Shown: in pieces, positions 21,909 to 34,094 of the stretch
Layout of the letters: every line of letters begins with the position of its first letter
Position numbering within the stretch: the stretch's first letter is position 1
Assembly: GCF_963576675.1 (NCBI RefSeq)
Contig: NC_088915.1
Span: 42,561,501-42,625,500 of the forward strand
DNA: 64,000 nucleotides
Direction of reading: 5' to 3'
Source: Euphorbia lathyris
Lineage: Eukaryota; Streptophyta; Magnoliopsida; Malpighiales; Euphorbiaceae
Position numbers and translations under genes: made by a program
Notes under the pieces: generated by a model
Seen by the model: the letters and a program-made list of their open reading frames with translations, nothing else
What the model was told of the DNA's origin: nothing
Database searches by the model: none

Positions 21909-22508
21909 CAAACAATTGGGATAAGGTGCAAAAACACTCATAGAGGAGCAATTTTACCCTTAACGTTTAAAATGGTACAATTTTACCCCCAATGTTGGCA
22001 GCAAAGAGCAATTTTATCCCTAACATTGACAAATTAGATCAATTTTGAGACATTATTATAAAATGCAGATATTTTATTTCTTATTCTGCACCAACTGCAC
22101 GTGTGTTGATTCTAAAAAAAATTTTATATTTTTTTATAATTTAATAATAGAATTGAAAATTTATTTTTTTAAATTCAGTGAAATATTTGAATTTTTTGTC
22201 CATCTCGTACAAAATGCAGTGTATTTTTTATTTTTTTATTTTTTTCTCGTTTAATTATATGTTTGTGACTTGTTACTAATTAGTGATAAAATGACGCACA
22301 TGTGAACTCTAGATGGCAAGATTCATGATCGAGAAAGACAATTTGATGAATTATTTCTCAAATTGACCTAACTTGTCAATATTAAAGGTAAAATTACTCT
22401 TGGCTGCCAACGTTAGGGGGTAAAATTGCATCATTTTAGATGTTAGGGGTAAAATTGCTCATAGCAGTAAATATTAGGGGTATTTTTGTACCTTATCCCC
22501 AAACAATT
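21909..22508. mobile_element. MITE with GGGATAAGG termini and 9-bp TSD CAAACAATT
   Basis: The element covers 21918-22499 (582 bp). It begins GGGATAAGGTGCAAAAA and ends with the near-complement 'tttttgtaccttatccc'. Subterminal inverted repeats continue inward ('gcaattttaccc', 'ttggcagc', 'attgacaa.tta'). Perfect 9-bp duplications CAAACAATT lie at 21909-21917 and 22500-22508. The size and 9-bp duplication point to a Mutator-like MITE. It is non-coding. Confidence 0.88.
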
Positions 22509-23150
22509 AAAATAACCACAACATATTAGGTGAGACCAACAAGTTTATTTTAGGAATTTCAGTAATAAAAATCTAGATTGCAATATGTCGATCTTTTTAA
22601 ATTAGTGCAAATCACGCAAGTGATTTCAACTATATAAAACAAGGAAAACGTTGAAGATTTAGTTACGATTAGAAAGAAACTTTTCTGTCTTTTTCCATAG
22701 ATCCTTTACTTATACTCATTCAATTGAATGCATTAATCCAATTGATAAAAATTTTATGTTTCGTAATTTAATAACCCAATTTTGCAATTTCTAATTGATT
22801 GTTGGATACAAATCACGAGAATGTATATTTTTCCTCGAATTTTTCATTACGAAGGTAAAGGATTAAATCGTTTTTAGAAATAAAGTTTTTTATCAAAATA
22901 TCAGCCAATGGATCCCTTAACTATTAGTTACAATTACTAGAACGAATCACACTTTTACCACTAAACTATACCCGCTACGATACAATTATCGTATATAAAT
23001 AAACTTTTTATCGAGTAAGACAATCGAACATTTTAAATATATTTTATTATTTGATATTTAAATATTTTTTATTTACTTAGTTATTAAGTTAACTATTTAT
23101 TTCTATATATTCTATAATATTTAAATTCTTTAGTTTCTCAAATTGTGAGC
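22509..23150. other. AT-rich non-coding stretch
   Basis: It begins with the second copy of the short duplication ('cacaacatattaggtgagac', near 22516). The rest is AT-rich DNA without a gene or clear repeat. Confidence 0.4.
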
Positions 23151-24800
23151 TGTTGCGGAACCCGATTACCCTTTTTATGATTCGGTACAAGGGATTCCGT
23201 TTTTATATGACACCGTCACTTAACGTTTTTAAGGACGACGCTTAGCGCGTCCCTTCCGGTGTGTGCATTCTCATTTATTTATTAGCCACTTATCATGTTT
23301 CAGGGCTAATTTGATATTTCAGAGTCGCCACCCAGGTTTTAATGTTCGGGAACATATAAAATTAGATGGCACACATGCTCACAACATGACATCTCTTTAG
23401 AGTAGGTTCGTGACTTAAAACGATTAAGGGTCTGATTAATGAACGCATAGACTTGTCTCTTATTAAAATACCATTTATAATCTAAACAATTTCCAGTTTA
23501 ATTATCGATTTATAACGGAAAGCGATAAATAAATACGGAAAAAAGTAAATTAAGTTACATCATAATCAAATAGCACAAATATTCCTATTACATCAATTCT
23601 AATCCTAAGTAACTATTAAACCTGCAAAACCAGCGGGACATTGGGACCCGTCTTTCGGATTTAACTACGACGTCAGACTCGATCAAGTAGGACTCATCAG
23701 AGCCTATGAGATCTAACATCAACATGCAATTATATCCACAACCTAGTTTAAAGTTATAATTGGTTTGATGTCCTAAAAGGACCAAAATACCCTTCTTAAT
23801 TTATTCTGTGCAAACATACATTAAAATTATACATATATACAATAAAGATAAATTTACACGAAAATAACATATTCCTATACTACCTGAAGAAAGACATAAT
23901 TCTGTCTGGCTGACTCTGCCGCTGATCGGGCACTGACATTGCCAATTGATCACCTGTCGCATACAATAGAGTGTTTTCCCAGTTTGTAGCGCAATAGACC
24001 CACAAACATGAAGACTCTAGGAACTTTGAACAGCAACTCGAACTCTAACCAAATGGACAAAATGCCTCCGAAATGTAAAAGAGATGATTCTAAATACCTT
24101 TAGAATCAAATGAAGTTGGAATAAGATGATTTTAACCCAAAAATATTGATTTCTGGAAGTTACAAAGACTTTAGAAAGTGTGAATATTGAGAATGAACTT
24201 TACTGAGTTCAATTATGCAATATCAATCATATGTTTTGGTGTTTAGAAACACGTTTAACACTTGAAAACAACAATTTGTAAGATTAAAAAGCTATTTTCT
24301 CCCTTTTCTCTCTTTGAGATAGTGTCTGTAGTGAAAATGTTTGTCTAAAAATGCTCTCTAATATCAAAAAATGATCTCCTCAAGTCCAAAATGTCTCCCC
24401 CTTGTAAAACGATCCCTTTTTTTAATAAAATGTTGTCCTCATTCGCTTGGCATTTTTTTATCGAATTTATATTGAATTTGGTAAAAACTGCTGAAATTCA
24501 AATTAAAAACTGCTGGAAATCGTCCATCAAAACCGATCGACCGCGATGGTCGATGATCAGCGACATTAGTAGCCAACTGGCTACTGACGTAGTAGAGATG
24601 GTGCTTTGGCTTTAAAAATGATACAATTTGGCTCGTGTTCCCGTATAATGTGATGTCGAGTCCACCTACGTAAACCATAAGTAGGTAATATAGTATCATC
24701 ACTAGGGTTGGAAACATTTCATGCGCACATGTTGCCTACCAATTAAGTGCTATTTTAAAGCCAACACATCAACTAAAACCTTAGTGTAAAAATTGTTAAT
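23151..24800 (-). mobile_element. Probable 3' LTR region of the decayed host Tat/Ogre-like element
   Basis: The plus strand switches to a different composition at TGTTGCGGAACCC (23151). About 170 bp in it carries 'gagtcgccaccca', the complement of GGTGGCGACTC. The same word lies about 130 bp from the end of the 2,960-bp solo LTR at 46799. The host gag-pol (56904-64000) reads on the minus strand, so its 3' LTR should lie at this left side. The inner edge and polypurine tract were not found (a CCAACA near 24766 is only a candidate). The other LTR lies beyond the window, so the duplication cannot be tested. Confidence 0.45.
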
Positions 24801-25823
24801 CGAAAAGTGTGTGATGAGAGGGAAAAGAAAATCATACCTGTGTAGTTGACTTGTCTTTTTGTAGTACACTCTTCTACACTGCCTTCATTGTTTCTCAATC
24901 GATTTTTTGTAATAATAAAAAATATTTTTGCCTCCCGATTGAGAATGATGAGGTGGTGAACAATGCCCTCTACCTTCTACGACACGATCCCCTTGTCTCA
25001 GGGAGACGGCTGACTTAAACTCGAAATGGATGAAGGTTGGACTTTTATAATACCAAGAGGTTCTGAGAACTGTTGGTTCGGACTTGAGACCTCGCTTGAG
25101 AGGTGTGTTGGACTTTTATAATACCTCGTCTAAGAGGTTCTGAAGATTATTGATTGGACTTGTTTAACCTTGCCCGAGAGGTATACCATGACGACCCATT
25201 CTGACGGCTTGACATCATGCAATAATTTGGACTTGTTTGACCTTGCCCGAGAGGTTCTTCATAACGACCTATGTTGACGGCTTACGTTGTGAGCTAAATT
25301 TGATAATGAAATAAGGACCCGTGTTGACAGCCTGATGTTATTTGATAACTTGGAGTGATTGCACTAGGGCTAAAATATCGATAATCTGAATAATTTACAC
25401 TAAGAAATGCAGAAAGTTCCCTTTTCCCGGGGGTTAAAAATGTCAAAAAATAATCAATGGATTGAATTTAAGACATTTTAATATTATTAACTCATCTGAG
25501 TAAATGCAAAAATCGATATTAAAATTTTGAGAAAATAACCAATAGACTACATTCAAGGCATTTAATTTGATTAAATGCATTTGAATAAGTGCACCATTAA
25601 TTTCATACTCAGAAACTGAGAAGGTGGTAACTGATCAACGGTTACATCACCGATCAGTCACATGGGTAGCCGATCAAGGTCGTCGATCGGCTACTAAAGT
25701 CGCTGATTAGCGACCCTTGCAAGCAGCCAGCCTATAAATAGGAGATAGGAGTGCCATTATTAGTTATATTTTTGACAACCAACTCTTGGCATCCCAAAAT
25801 ATTGCTTACTGAAAATTACGGCT
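24801..25823. repeat. Non-coding region with a diverged tandem repeat (about 25030-25345)
   Basis: Units of about 60-100 bp share 'ttggacttgttt(a/g)acct', 'tgcccgagaggt', 'a(t/c)gacgac(c)' and 'tgacggctt'. Three to four diverged copies are seen. From 25630 a cluster of GATCGGC/GCCGATC words begins and runs into the PMD-like gene. No ORF is credible before 25824. Confidence 0.55.
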
Positions 25824-28058
25824 ATGGATAACATCAAACGTTTTGGCAAGAGGGTGAGACGTGTTATCTAGACTAGCAACGACAAACGTGCTGCGTCTAG
25901 TTCTAATTCGAGTGCGAGGGATGCTCCTATGATGATTGGGCAGCGACCCAGGGACCTTGAGATTGTCCCTTCGCTTGCTCACCTTGAGCCTGTGCCCACT
26001 AGAGTGCATAATGGGTGTCCTACAATGACATCCATGTACTCGAGCTCACCCCCTATGGAGACTCTTATTCTATTGGTGCTATCACGAACGACACGCTCAT
26101 CCAAACTACTTGTAAGTTTTACTTCCTTACAACTCGGTTATAAACAATTAGATTGCTATGAACTCGGGTTTTAGGGTGTTGCATGCTTGAACCACATGTA
26201 GAAACATGCCTAGGAATACTTTTAGATAAAATGCTTGTTTTGCATGTTTGGGGTTAGCCCATTTTGGCAAGTTTGCATGAGAAAATGATTTATTATTTAC
26301 TGTTGTATGTTGGTCTCTGATTGGTGACACCTTTTGCTACGAAGGTTGTCGATCGGCAACGAGTGTTGTCGATCGGCTACAGAGTCATTGCCAATTGTTA
26401 ACACCGTAGTGAAAGCAAAATATTGTGTGGGCATTGCTGATCAATTTTTGGTCGGTAGTTGATCAAAGTGGTCAGTCGTTGATTGGCAATGGTGGTAGCC
26501 GATCGGCCACCACCGTCTGACAGACACTGAACTTTAATTTTTTTTGTGAATAACTATCCTTTTTTCTGAAACCCCAGTTCATACGAAAATCTAAAGTAAA
26601 AAGACTAGTTTATAATATACATGTTTTATTGCTAATATATTTACCATTTTGTTTTGCAGGCTCGGAGCTACAAATCCACTAGCTAGGGCTGTGCATCAGT
26701 GGGTAACCAAACCGAACCGAATTAACCGAATACCGAAATATTAAAAAAACCTGAACCGAACATAAACCGAAAAAAGCATAAATCGATAGTACATTGAACC
26801 AATATTTTTGGTTCGGTTTTTAACCGAATAAATGAATTTTTAGAATTGTTAATTGTTAGCCTCTGCCTATGGCAATACAAACAGATGCATTTTTTTAAAA
26901 GAACAAACTGATGAATTTGGAAGGATTTAGTCTCTGTCTATGGCAATCTAGGTTAGTACGGGTGAAGGATGCGGCTGGCGGTGGTCGTATGCAACTGGAA
27001 TCGAGGCTAGATGAGTTTGGATAGAGAGTAGAGAAGAAATTAGAGAGAAATGAGATGAATCCATGATGCAATAGTGGATAAAAATTAGGGAATAGGAGAA
27101 GGTAGTGGTTTTTTACTGCTTTGAAAATTGTAATAAATAAGAAGATAAAGAGGCCTTTTCGAAATTGTAAGTTTCATTGAATGAAAACATGAATTTGAAT
27201 GGTTGGTTAGTGAACAATAGTAGGTTTTAGGACTAGGAAGGGGAGAGGTCTTTGTTGTCTTTGGAAATTGGGTGCGTAATCAATAAGATAACTTAGGAAA
27301 TAGGAATTTTTGTTTATAGGAAGAAGTAGGAATTTTGTAGTAGTTAAGTTTATTTTATGTATTATTTGTAAATAATATATAAAAAATATGGTATATATAT
27401 TCGATTCGATTTTTAAGTAATTTTTGTAAAACCGAGCCAAAAACCGATATATTCTAAAAATCTAAACCGATTCCGAACCGAACGGTAATAAAACCGAACT
27501 GAAACCTGAATTTTAATGCGGGTTGGTTTGGTTTTTCGGTTTTAACCGTATAATGCACAACCCTACCGCTGGACACATGATGGTTTGTGCGTCATGGTGG
27601 AGGGACATGCCTGAAGTGGTTCAGGCATGAGTGAGGGTGACTGATTTTGTGCCCTTTTTAGAGATTTTCCACCATATTAAGACTGGCACCTCACCGAAGG
27701 TGCTGACAGCCTTGATAAACAGGTGGATGGGCTTAACCCACACCTTCCACCTTCCAGTTGTGAGATGACTATCACGCCACTGGACTTTGCAGCTATGATC
27801 AGGCTTCGATTTTCAAGCACACTTGATTTGTTACTGATTAATGTCTGCTATAGACTAGATTATTGGAGGAGCATATCCCATTACTCCAGCACTAACTGAG
27901 ATTCTTATCTGCTTAGACCAACGAAGCACTGGATTATAGACTTGCTAGACGGGATGTCCTTCACTACTCTATGTAACCAGCAGGATTTGATTGTCTTTGT
28001 TATTATTATTTTTGCTTTACATTTAGCCTAGATCGCCCTTTGTGGGTTTTCAATCTAG
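25824..28058 (+). pseudogene. Plant-mobile-domain (PMD) gene relic, 5' part
   Basis: An ATG at 25824 opens a frame ('MDNIKRFGKRVRR') with a TAG after about 15 codons. Exon 1 ends at 26111 before GTAAGTTT; the acceptor TTTTGCAG precedes 26660. A MITE interrupts exon 2 at 26684-27565. After it the protein resembles the plant mobile domain: 'LTALINRWMGLTHTFHLP', then in a shifted frame 'CEMTITPLDFAAMI.LRF'. These match the family pattern ALI.RW..ETHTFHLP.GE.TITL.D...L.GL. Stops and one shift make it dead. It is cut again at 28063 by the Athila insertion, inside what looks like an intron. PMD proteins (MAIN/MAIL type) occur as host genes and as passengers in transposons. Here the relic lies antisense to, and beyond the integrase of, the host Tat-like element. 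The 3' part is at 55849-56420. Confidence 0.65.
26676..27573. mobile_element. hAT-like MITE in the PMD relic
   Basis: The element spans 26684-27565 (882 bp). It begins TAGGGCTGTGCAT and ends with ATGCACAACCCTA (one mismatch), with subterminal 'aaccgaaccgaa' and 'ttcggtttt' words in inverted order. TAGGG.TGTGCA ends are common in plant hAT MITEs. The 8-bp flanks CCACTAGC (26676) and CCGCTGGA (27566) match at 5 of 8 positions, two of the differences being A/G. An old hAT duplication is therefore plausible but not proven. It is non-coding; the minus-strand ORF at 27207-27440 is chance. Confidence 0.6.
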
Positions 28059-28063
28059 CGAGC

Positions 28064-29309
28064 TGTTGTCCTCTAAACAGACTCTAGCAAGTGTACTAGA
28101 TACAAGTACTAAAGTGATAAATAGAGTATCGTCTCCACATGGATTGATGACCAAATTTTACTAGAAAATTTTTGCAGAACAGGGTGTTCGTGGTGTGTGA
28201 ATTCTTTATATTGAGAGATATTGCGAATGGGTAACCAAGTAAATGATTCAACTTATGAAAAGGAGTATTTGATAATGATAAAAGGTAGAACATGCTAGGC
28301 CACAGCCGAACATGTTACTTTCAGTCTCTAAACATCCTATTTGTTCATGAATGACGTAAACTGAAGTCAAGGTCTCTGCTTTAATGCTCACTTAAGTCAA
28401 CTCTCGTGTGTTCTTAAGATTCTAAGATGTACTACAACCTTAAGCGTCCCTAAAGTTGGTTCTTTCTTGCATTACGATCGAAACAACATTTCTATTAAGA
28501 AAACCCTTGATACAACCCCATAACATTCCTGCTTCGGGGTTTGGACGTTTGAGAAATAGTTCCGTGAAGATGAAAGCAGTTCCCTATCATTCATCTAACA
28601 CTAACATACATGCATACAGCAATGGAGTGATAACTTTCTCAAACACAACATAATATATCACCATTCATTCACAAATAAGAAAATAGAAGACTTACATAAC
28701 AGGCCCTAACTGACCGAACCCATTCAAAACGACTACTCACTCATGCTAAAGAGTGAACAGCTTAAGTCAAAATTACAGAACTCCATGGAAGGAGCTTTAA
28801 AGATCCTAGAGAGCTTCTTTCTCTAAACTTGTTCAAAACTTATCTATCTTCTGCTCCCAAAAAGATGATTCCTACCTTTCCTCCTTTTCCTCTATAAATA
28901 GGAGGAACAAAGGGACAAGTACACAAAATATTAACAAAATATTACAAAGCAGAAAGATTGTTCAAAGTATCCGGATTTCCCAAAGTGGTTACAAATGTTT
29001 TGACCCTTGAACACTCAAGGGTCGATCAATCTTGTCATCATGTTGCTTTTGCCGCCCATTCTTGCCCGCTCCTGCCTGCCTGTCAAGTCGCTATCCGTCA
29101 TCAGATACACATCGTTTAACCGCTGGATCAAAGGGTGCACGTCTCCTCTTAGTTGTAGCAAAACAGGCTGCATAACAGCCTTTTTGACTTAATCTTTTCA
29201 AATCTGCATAAAACACTTGTTAGTCCTTCATTTAAGTAATATTACGCCCAAAACACCCCTAATTTATCACAAATAGTATGTTTAATTGTAGTCATATTCA
29301 TGCCTAACA
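28064..29309 (-). repeat. Athila 3' LTR
   Basis: 1,246 bp, TGTTGTCCTC...GCCTAACA on the plus strand. It is a full copy and shows the empty-site sequence ('tatcaccattcattca', near 28648) of the place where the Tat element entered the other LTR. A near-palindromic TATA word (CTCTATAAATAGGAG, near 28890) is present. Confidence 0.92.
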
Positions 29310-29323
29310 AATACCCCCAAATT
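29310..29323 (-). promoter_or_regulatory. Athila polypurine tract
   Basis: On the minus strand AATTTGGGGGTATT lies directly before the 3' LTR. It is the expected primer site for plus-strand DNA synthesis and confirms the element's orientation. Confidence 0.8.
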
Positions 29324-30624
29324 AAATCTTTGCTTGTCCTCAAGTAAACAGAAATAGAAAACAGAACAACTTACTAGAAGAATTTAGGTATGAAAGAACA
29401 CGGAAGATAGATTTGATGATTTTACAGAAAGAACAGGAAAAGAGATTACAACAGATTATTTAGAATGATAAGAAAATGATGCTCGGAAAAATATAAACAG
29501 AAATGCGCAAGTCAAGATCAAAAATGTAGTTATGCCAGTTTTAACTCATGTATCTTTACTCAAGAAATTCCTCAAAGCTTCAAGTTTTACCTCAACTTTC
29601 ATTTGAACACCCTATTCACCCAAAATGCCTCACTAAGGAAGGGATGTTCACTTACTCTCGAATGGCCCTTTTCATCCATAAGGAAGGGAATGCAACTTCT
29701 CTCCTCAGCTCAGTAAATATATCCGTAGGGTGTGAATTTGCTTATCGGTCCTATTTCTATGGATCAAAAAATTTCAAACAAAGTCCAAAGGTCTTTATGG
29801 GTTGTAATGTATGGTTAAGGTATAGGTGTGGACGTGAATGGCTTTTTATGTGTAAGAATTCTGTCCTCATGCATATTACACAAATACCTTGGGTTTTTAA
29901 CATACAACTCTGCACAATTTGTTTAACAGATGATTTACCCCATCTTCCCATTAACGCCTACCACTAAACAACCAATCTCAATGATTTTGGGCACACACTG
30001 TGATTGTGTGCCATGAATTAGGAGGTATTTTTAATGATTTATCATATTATTTTTCCTCCATATCATTGTCCCTTATTAAATATTTTATCTCAATGTGTGC
30101 GCGAATTTCCTCCGCCAGTTATATTTTCAATCAACACAGCTTGCATGAGGCAAATTCATGGTTCTTTAGGATCAAAGTGATGGGACTGTGGTTATTTAGA
30201 GGCTAAGTTAACGAAAGAAAGGGTAAATCTCAAATGGTTCATCCTACTATGTGAGTGCAATGCACGAGTTATGTCTTTTAATGGTTGAGTTGAGTGCCTA
30301 AGTGCCATTATCATTCTATGCTTGTCCAAAAATTTTCCATTTCGATAGGGCTTACCAAAGCAAATTCTCCCTAAAGATAGTAAGTACTAGCCCACTCTTC
30401 AGCGAATCGATGCATTTACATGCAATTGTAGGCTCAAGTTCTCACTATTTTTGGGGGTTTCATGCAATAGGGCAAAAGGTCCCTCAAGTGAATATTGATT
30501 TAAAACTTAAAAATTTTTGGAACTTCAAAGCTCGGGAATTTAAAATTATCACCAGACTTTCACCACACATTTCAATCATAACAAGCACAAACTGTTTACT
30601 TAGGAATTACTGCAGGGTCTAAAC
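29324..30624 (-). other. Athila 3' untranslated region, outer part
   Basis: About 1.3 kb between the polypurine tract and the foldback insertion. It has no coding homology that I recognise. Small ORFs at 29548-29967 and 30302-30622 on the plus strand look like chance. Confidence 0.5.
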
Positions 30625-33600
30625 TGTAACCCCCTCACTTGGATCATATGATATCTCACAGTAAAGTGGTTATAGGCCGTCCAAATGAAAGATATGTATC
30701 AAGTGCCCTAAACAGAAATCTAGGGTACTGCTTTCAGTCATTTTGGAGCATGTTTGTCATATTGATATTGTACGAATTTGAAGATACATAAAGAATAAAC
30801 TATGTTCCTATATGTGTTATGAAACCCTCTGTAAAATATGGGACTTTAATTCCATATATAGAGGAAGAAAACCTAGATGGAACATGACTGCCTCGAAATT
30901 GAATGTCATGTGAGGCAGCAATGTTGATGTAGCATTTTGAGGACCTTAGATTCATAATTTTGGAAAGTTTATTCATACAGAAGTGTTACTAACTACTTGA
31001 AGTATATGTCTGTAAAAGGATTGGTCAATCCATTGTGTTTAGTATGAGCTAGGTTGAGTGAATTATGGTAGATGCAAATCTGGATAGTCTGTTTCTTGGC
31101 TGGAAACATGACAGAATCATTTTGCATGCCATATATTGTGTAGAAGTTATCTTAACATGAATTTTGGATATGTTATACCCATATATGTCTAGTTTCAGTA
31201 GGTTTAAGAAACAGGGCATTTGGATTCATATAGAGAAAGTTATGGCAGGATGTGTGCAAGTAGGTCATGTGATGATCTAAGAAAAAAGGATTAGATTGCA
31301 TGAACTTTGTGGAGTTAGTGTCTTGTAAATCATATAGCATTCATTAGTTTATATTTTCATTCAGTTTATGTTAAGGCTAATTGTATAAATGTTATGTGAC
31401 ATTAGGAGGACATGGTGCAATTGAACGCACACCCGATCGTGTTGAATAGATTGAACCAAGTGCGACGGTAAGCATATTGCTTATATATGTGTATGAATGT
31501 ATTGTGCCTTGTGACTTGTTGAGTGTGAGATGTGTTTGAATCTGATGTGAATGATGTGGATAATGGTTGAGTGTTTGTGATACGTCATGATTGATAAGAA
31601 AGTGATATGATTGAGTATGTTGCAGTGTTATGAGTAAATACGACATGTTGAGCTTTGTGCACATACTGGAACTGAATAATGGTTGGATTATAAATGAATA
31701 TGAGCTTGCTTAGATGGATATGTGAAATGGTCCAAGTTGAGAGTGCTATCCGAATATTGTGAGCCGGAAGCACATGTGTTGAGATATATGAGTACGTGAG
31801 TTGAGTGTAACTCCTCCGTAGCAAGTTAGAATTTATTCACCTATTTCACTTATTATAGTAATACTTATTTTAGAAAGGCCTTGCTATACTTAGACAATAT
31901 ATATAAAATGGTCCTTGGGCCCAATCTGTATTCCGGCTCACTAAATTCGGAATACAATCATCTGTGCTACGGAGGAGTTACACTCAACTCACGTACTCAT
32001 ATATCTCAACACATGTGCTTCCGGCTCACAATATTCGGATAGCACTCTCAACTTGGACCATTTCACATATCCATCTAAGCAAGATCATATTCATTTGTAA
32101 TCCAACCATTATTCAGTTCCAGTATGTGCACAAGGCTCAACATATCGTATTTACTCATAACACTGCAACATACTCAATCATATCACTTTCTTATCAATCA
32201 TTACGTATCACAAACACTCAACCATTATCCACATCATTCACATCAGATTCAAACACATCTCACACTCAACAAGTCACAAGGCACAATACATTCATACACA
32301 TATATAAGCAATATGCTTACCGTCGCACTTGGTTCAATCTATTCAACACGATCGGGTGTGCGTTCAATTGCACCCTGTCCTCCTAATGTCACATAACATT
32401 TATACAATTAGCCTTAACATAAACTTAATGAAAATATAAACTAATGAATGCTATATGATTTACAAGACACTAACTCCACAAAGTTCATACAATCTAATCC
32501 TTTTGTCTTAGATCATCACATGACCTACTTGCACACATTCTACATAACTTTCTCTATATGAATCCAAATGCCCTGTTTCTTAAACCTACTGAAACTAGAC
32601 ATATATGGGTATAACATATCCAAAATTCATGTTAAGATAACTTCTACACAATATATGGCATGCAAAATGATTCTGTCCTGTTTCCAGCCAAGAAACAGAC
32701 TATCCAGATTTGCATCTACCATAATTCACTCAACTTAGCTCATACTAAACACAATGGATTGACAAATCCTTTTACAGACATATACTTCAAGTAGTTAGGA
32801 ACACTTTTGTATAGATAAACTTTCCCAAATTATGAATCTAAGGTCCTCAAAATGCTACATCAACATGTCTGCCTCACATGACATTCAATTTCGAGGCCGT
32901 CATGTTCCATCTAGGTTTTCTTCCTCTATATATAGAATTAAAGTCCCATATTTTACAGAGGGTTTCATAACACATATAGGAACATAGTTTATTCTTTATG
33001 TATCTTCAAATTCGTACAATATCAATATGACAAACATGCTCCAAAATGACTGAAAGCAGTACCCTAGATTTTTGTTTAGGGCACTTGATACATATCTTTC
33101 ATTTGGACAGCCTATAACCACTTTAAACAATACCAAAACTCAACAAACTCACTAACAACTCATCCACAACAAATCCTATGATCATACCTAGGTATTTCAG
33201 AATCTCCAACTCATAGAAAACAAGCTAAAACAACATACTAACCTTCAAGTTGTGTCTATCACCTAGTATGCTTCCTAACTTAACTTGTTTGGCTTGAAAA
33301 TGGAAGAAATTGGAAGAGTTTTGTTTGGAGGGTGTTAGGGTATGAACAAGGAAGGGTTTGCTGAAGCTTTGGTCGAAATTGTGGCTGGAATAGATAAAGA
33401 ATGAGTTGTGTACATCTTTTTAAAAGTGAAGAGGCATCCTTTGTCTTACTATTGAGTGACATCATGCTTTGTGAGGTGCTACTTACTAAAATTCATTTCC
33501 AGCCCTCCATAAGTCTAATTTAATCAATTAAGGACATGTGCATTCATTCATTTAAGTCCAAACTCAATTAACCAATCGTTACATCTTAACGACACACTAA

Positions 33601-33747
33601 TCACGTCCTAATCGCACGGTAATCGCATTATGAATACGAAACTTCTAATGACAATGAGATGAATCTAAAATGCATGTATTCAATCATGAAAACATATATG
33701 AATGTGGGAAGACTCATATGTTAGGGTTTTAGGGATGTTACATAAAC
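30620..33747. mobile_element. Foldback element made of inverted LTR-like arms, TSD TAAAC
   Basis: The insertion spans 30625-33742 (3,118 bp). Both ends read TGTAAC(C/A)(C/T)CC inward, so the plus strand starts TGTAACCCCC and ends GGGATGTTACA. Perfect TAAAC copies lie at 30620-30624 and 33743-33747. Inside, arms of about 1,162 bp (30662-31823) and 1,161 bp (31965-33125) are near-identical inverted copies around a 141-bp spacer. The right arm continues for another 617 bp (33126-33742), ending in a Tekay/Del-like LTR start (TGTAACATCCCTAAAACCC on the minus strand); the left arm lacks that part. It appears to be two LTR-derived pieces in head-to-head orientation, mobilised or rearranged as one unit. 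The matching ORFs at 31585-31824 and 31964-32386 simply mirror each other across the palindrome. Confidence 0.85.
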
Positions 33748-34094
33748 AATCAAAGAACGAGTTGTTCATAGGATGGAACGAACACAAAACAATAACTCTT
33801 TACTAAGGACGGGCAAAAGTATTCCATTTGTACATGCCAAGAGGTCCATGGGGTAAGTTATTATTCAGAACATACTACAATAACAACTTGTTCAATCTTT
33901 TATCATGTTATGCATACAGATATTGCAATCATTATTGTAATTTCCCCACCCCCAAATTAGAATCGAACATTGTCCCCAATGTTAACACTAAAAAGCATAG
34001 GAAAACAACATAACATGATATCAGAGGAGTTTAAACAAATGAAAAGAAGGTGTATAAGTGTTACCAGATGCTTGGATAGCGACAAATGGAATGT
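33748..34094 (-). other. Athila 3' untranslated region, inner part
   Basis: About 350 bp between the foldback element and the third ORF. No ORF or known motif. Confidence 0.5.

Noticed and set aside
23143..25280. Possible target duplication TTGTGAGC flanking an element at 23143 and 25272
   Set aside because: The right copy is not preceded by a CA end and the enclosed sequence does not behave as one element; probably chance.
29548..30622. Plus-strand ORFs of 106 and 139 codons in the Athila 3' untranslated region
   Set aside because: No domain, opposite to the element, and not expected in Athila; likely chance.
31585..32386. Two ORFs with nearly the same protein on opposite strands, as a divergent gene pair
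   Set aside because: They mirror each other because they lie in the arms of a long palindrome; composition is non-protein-like.
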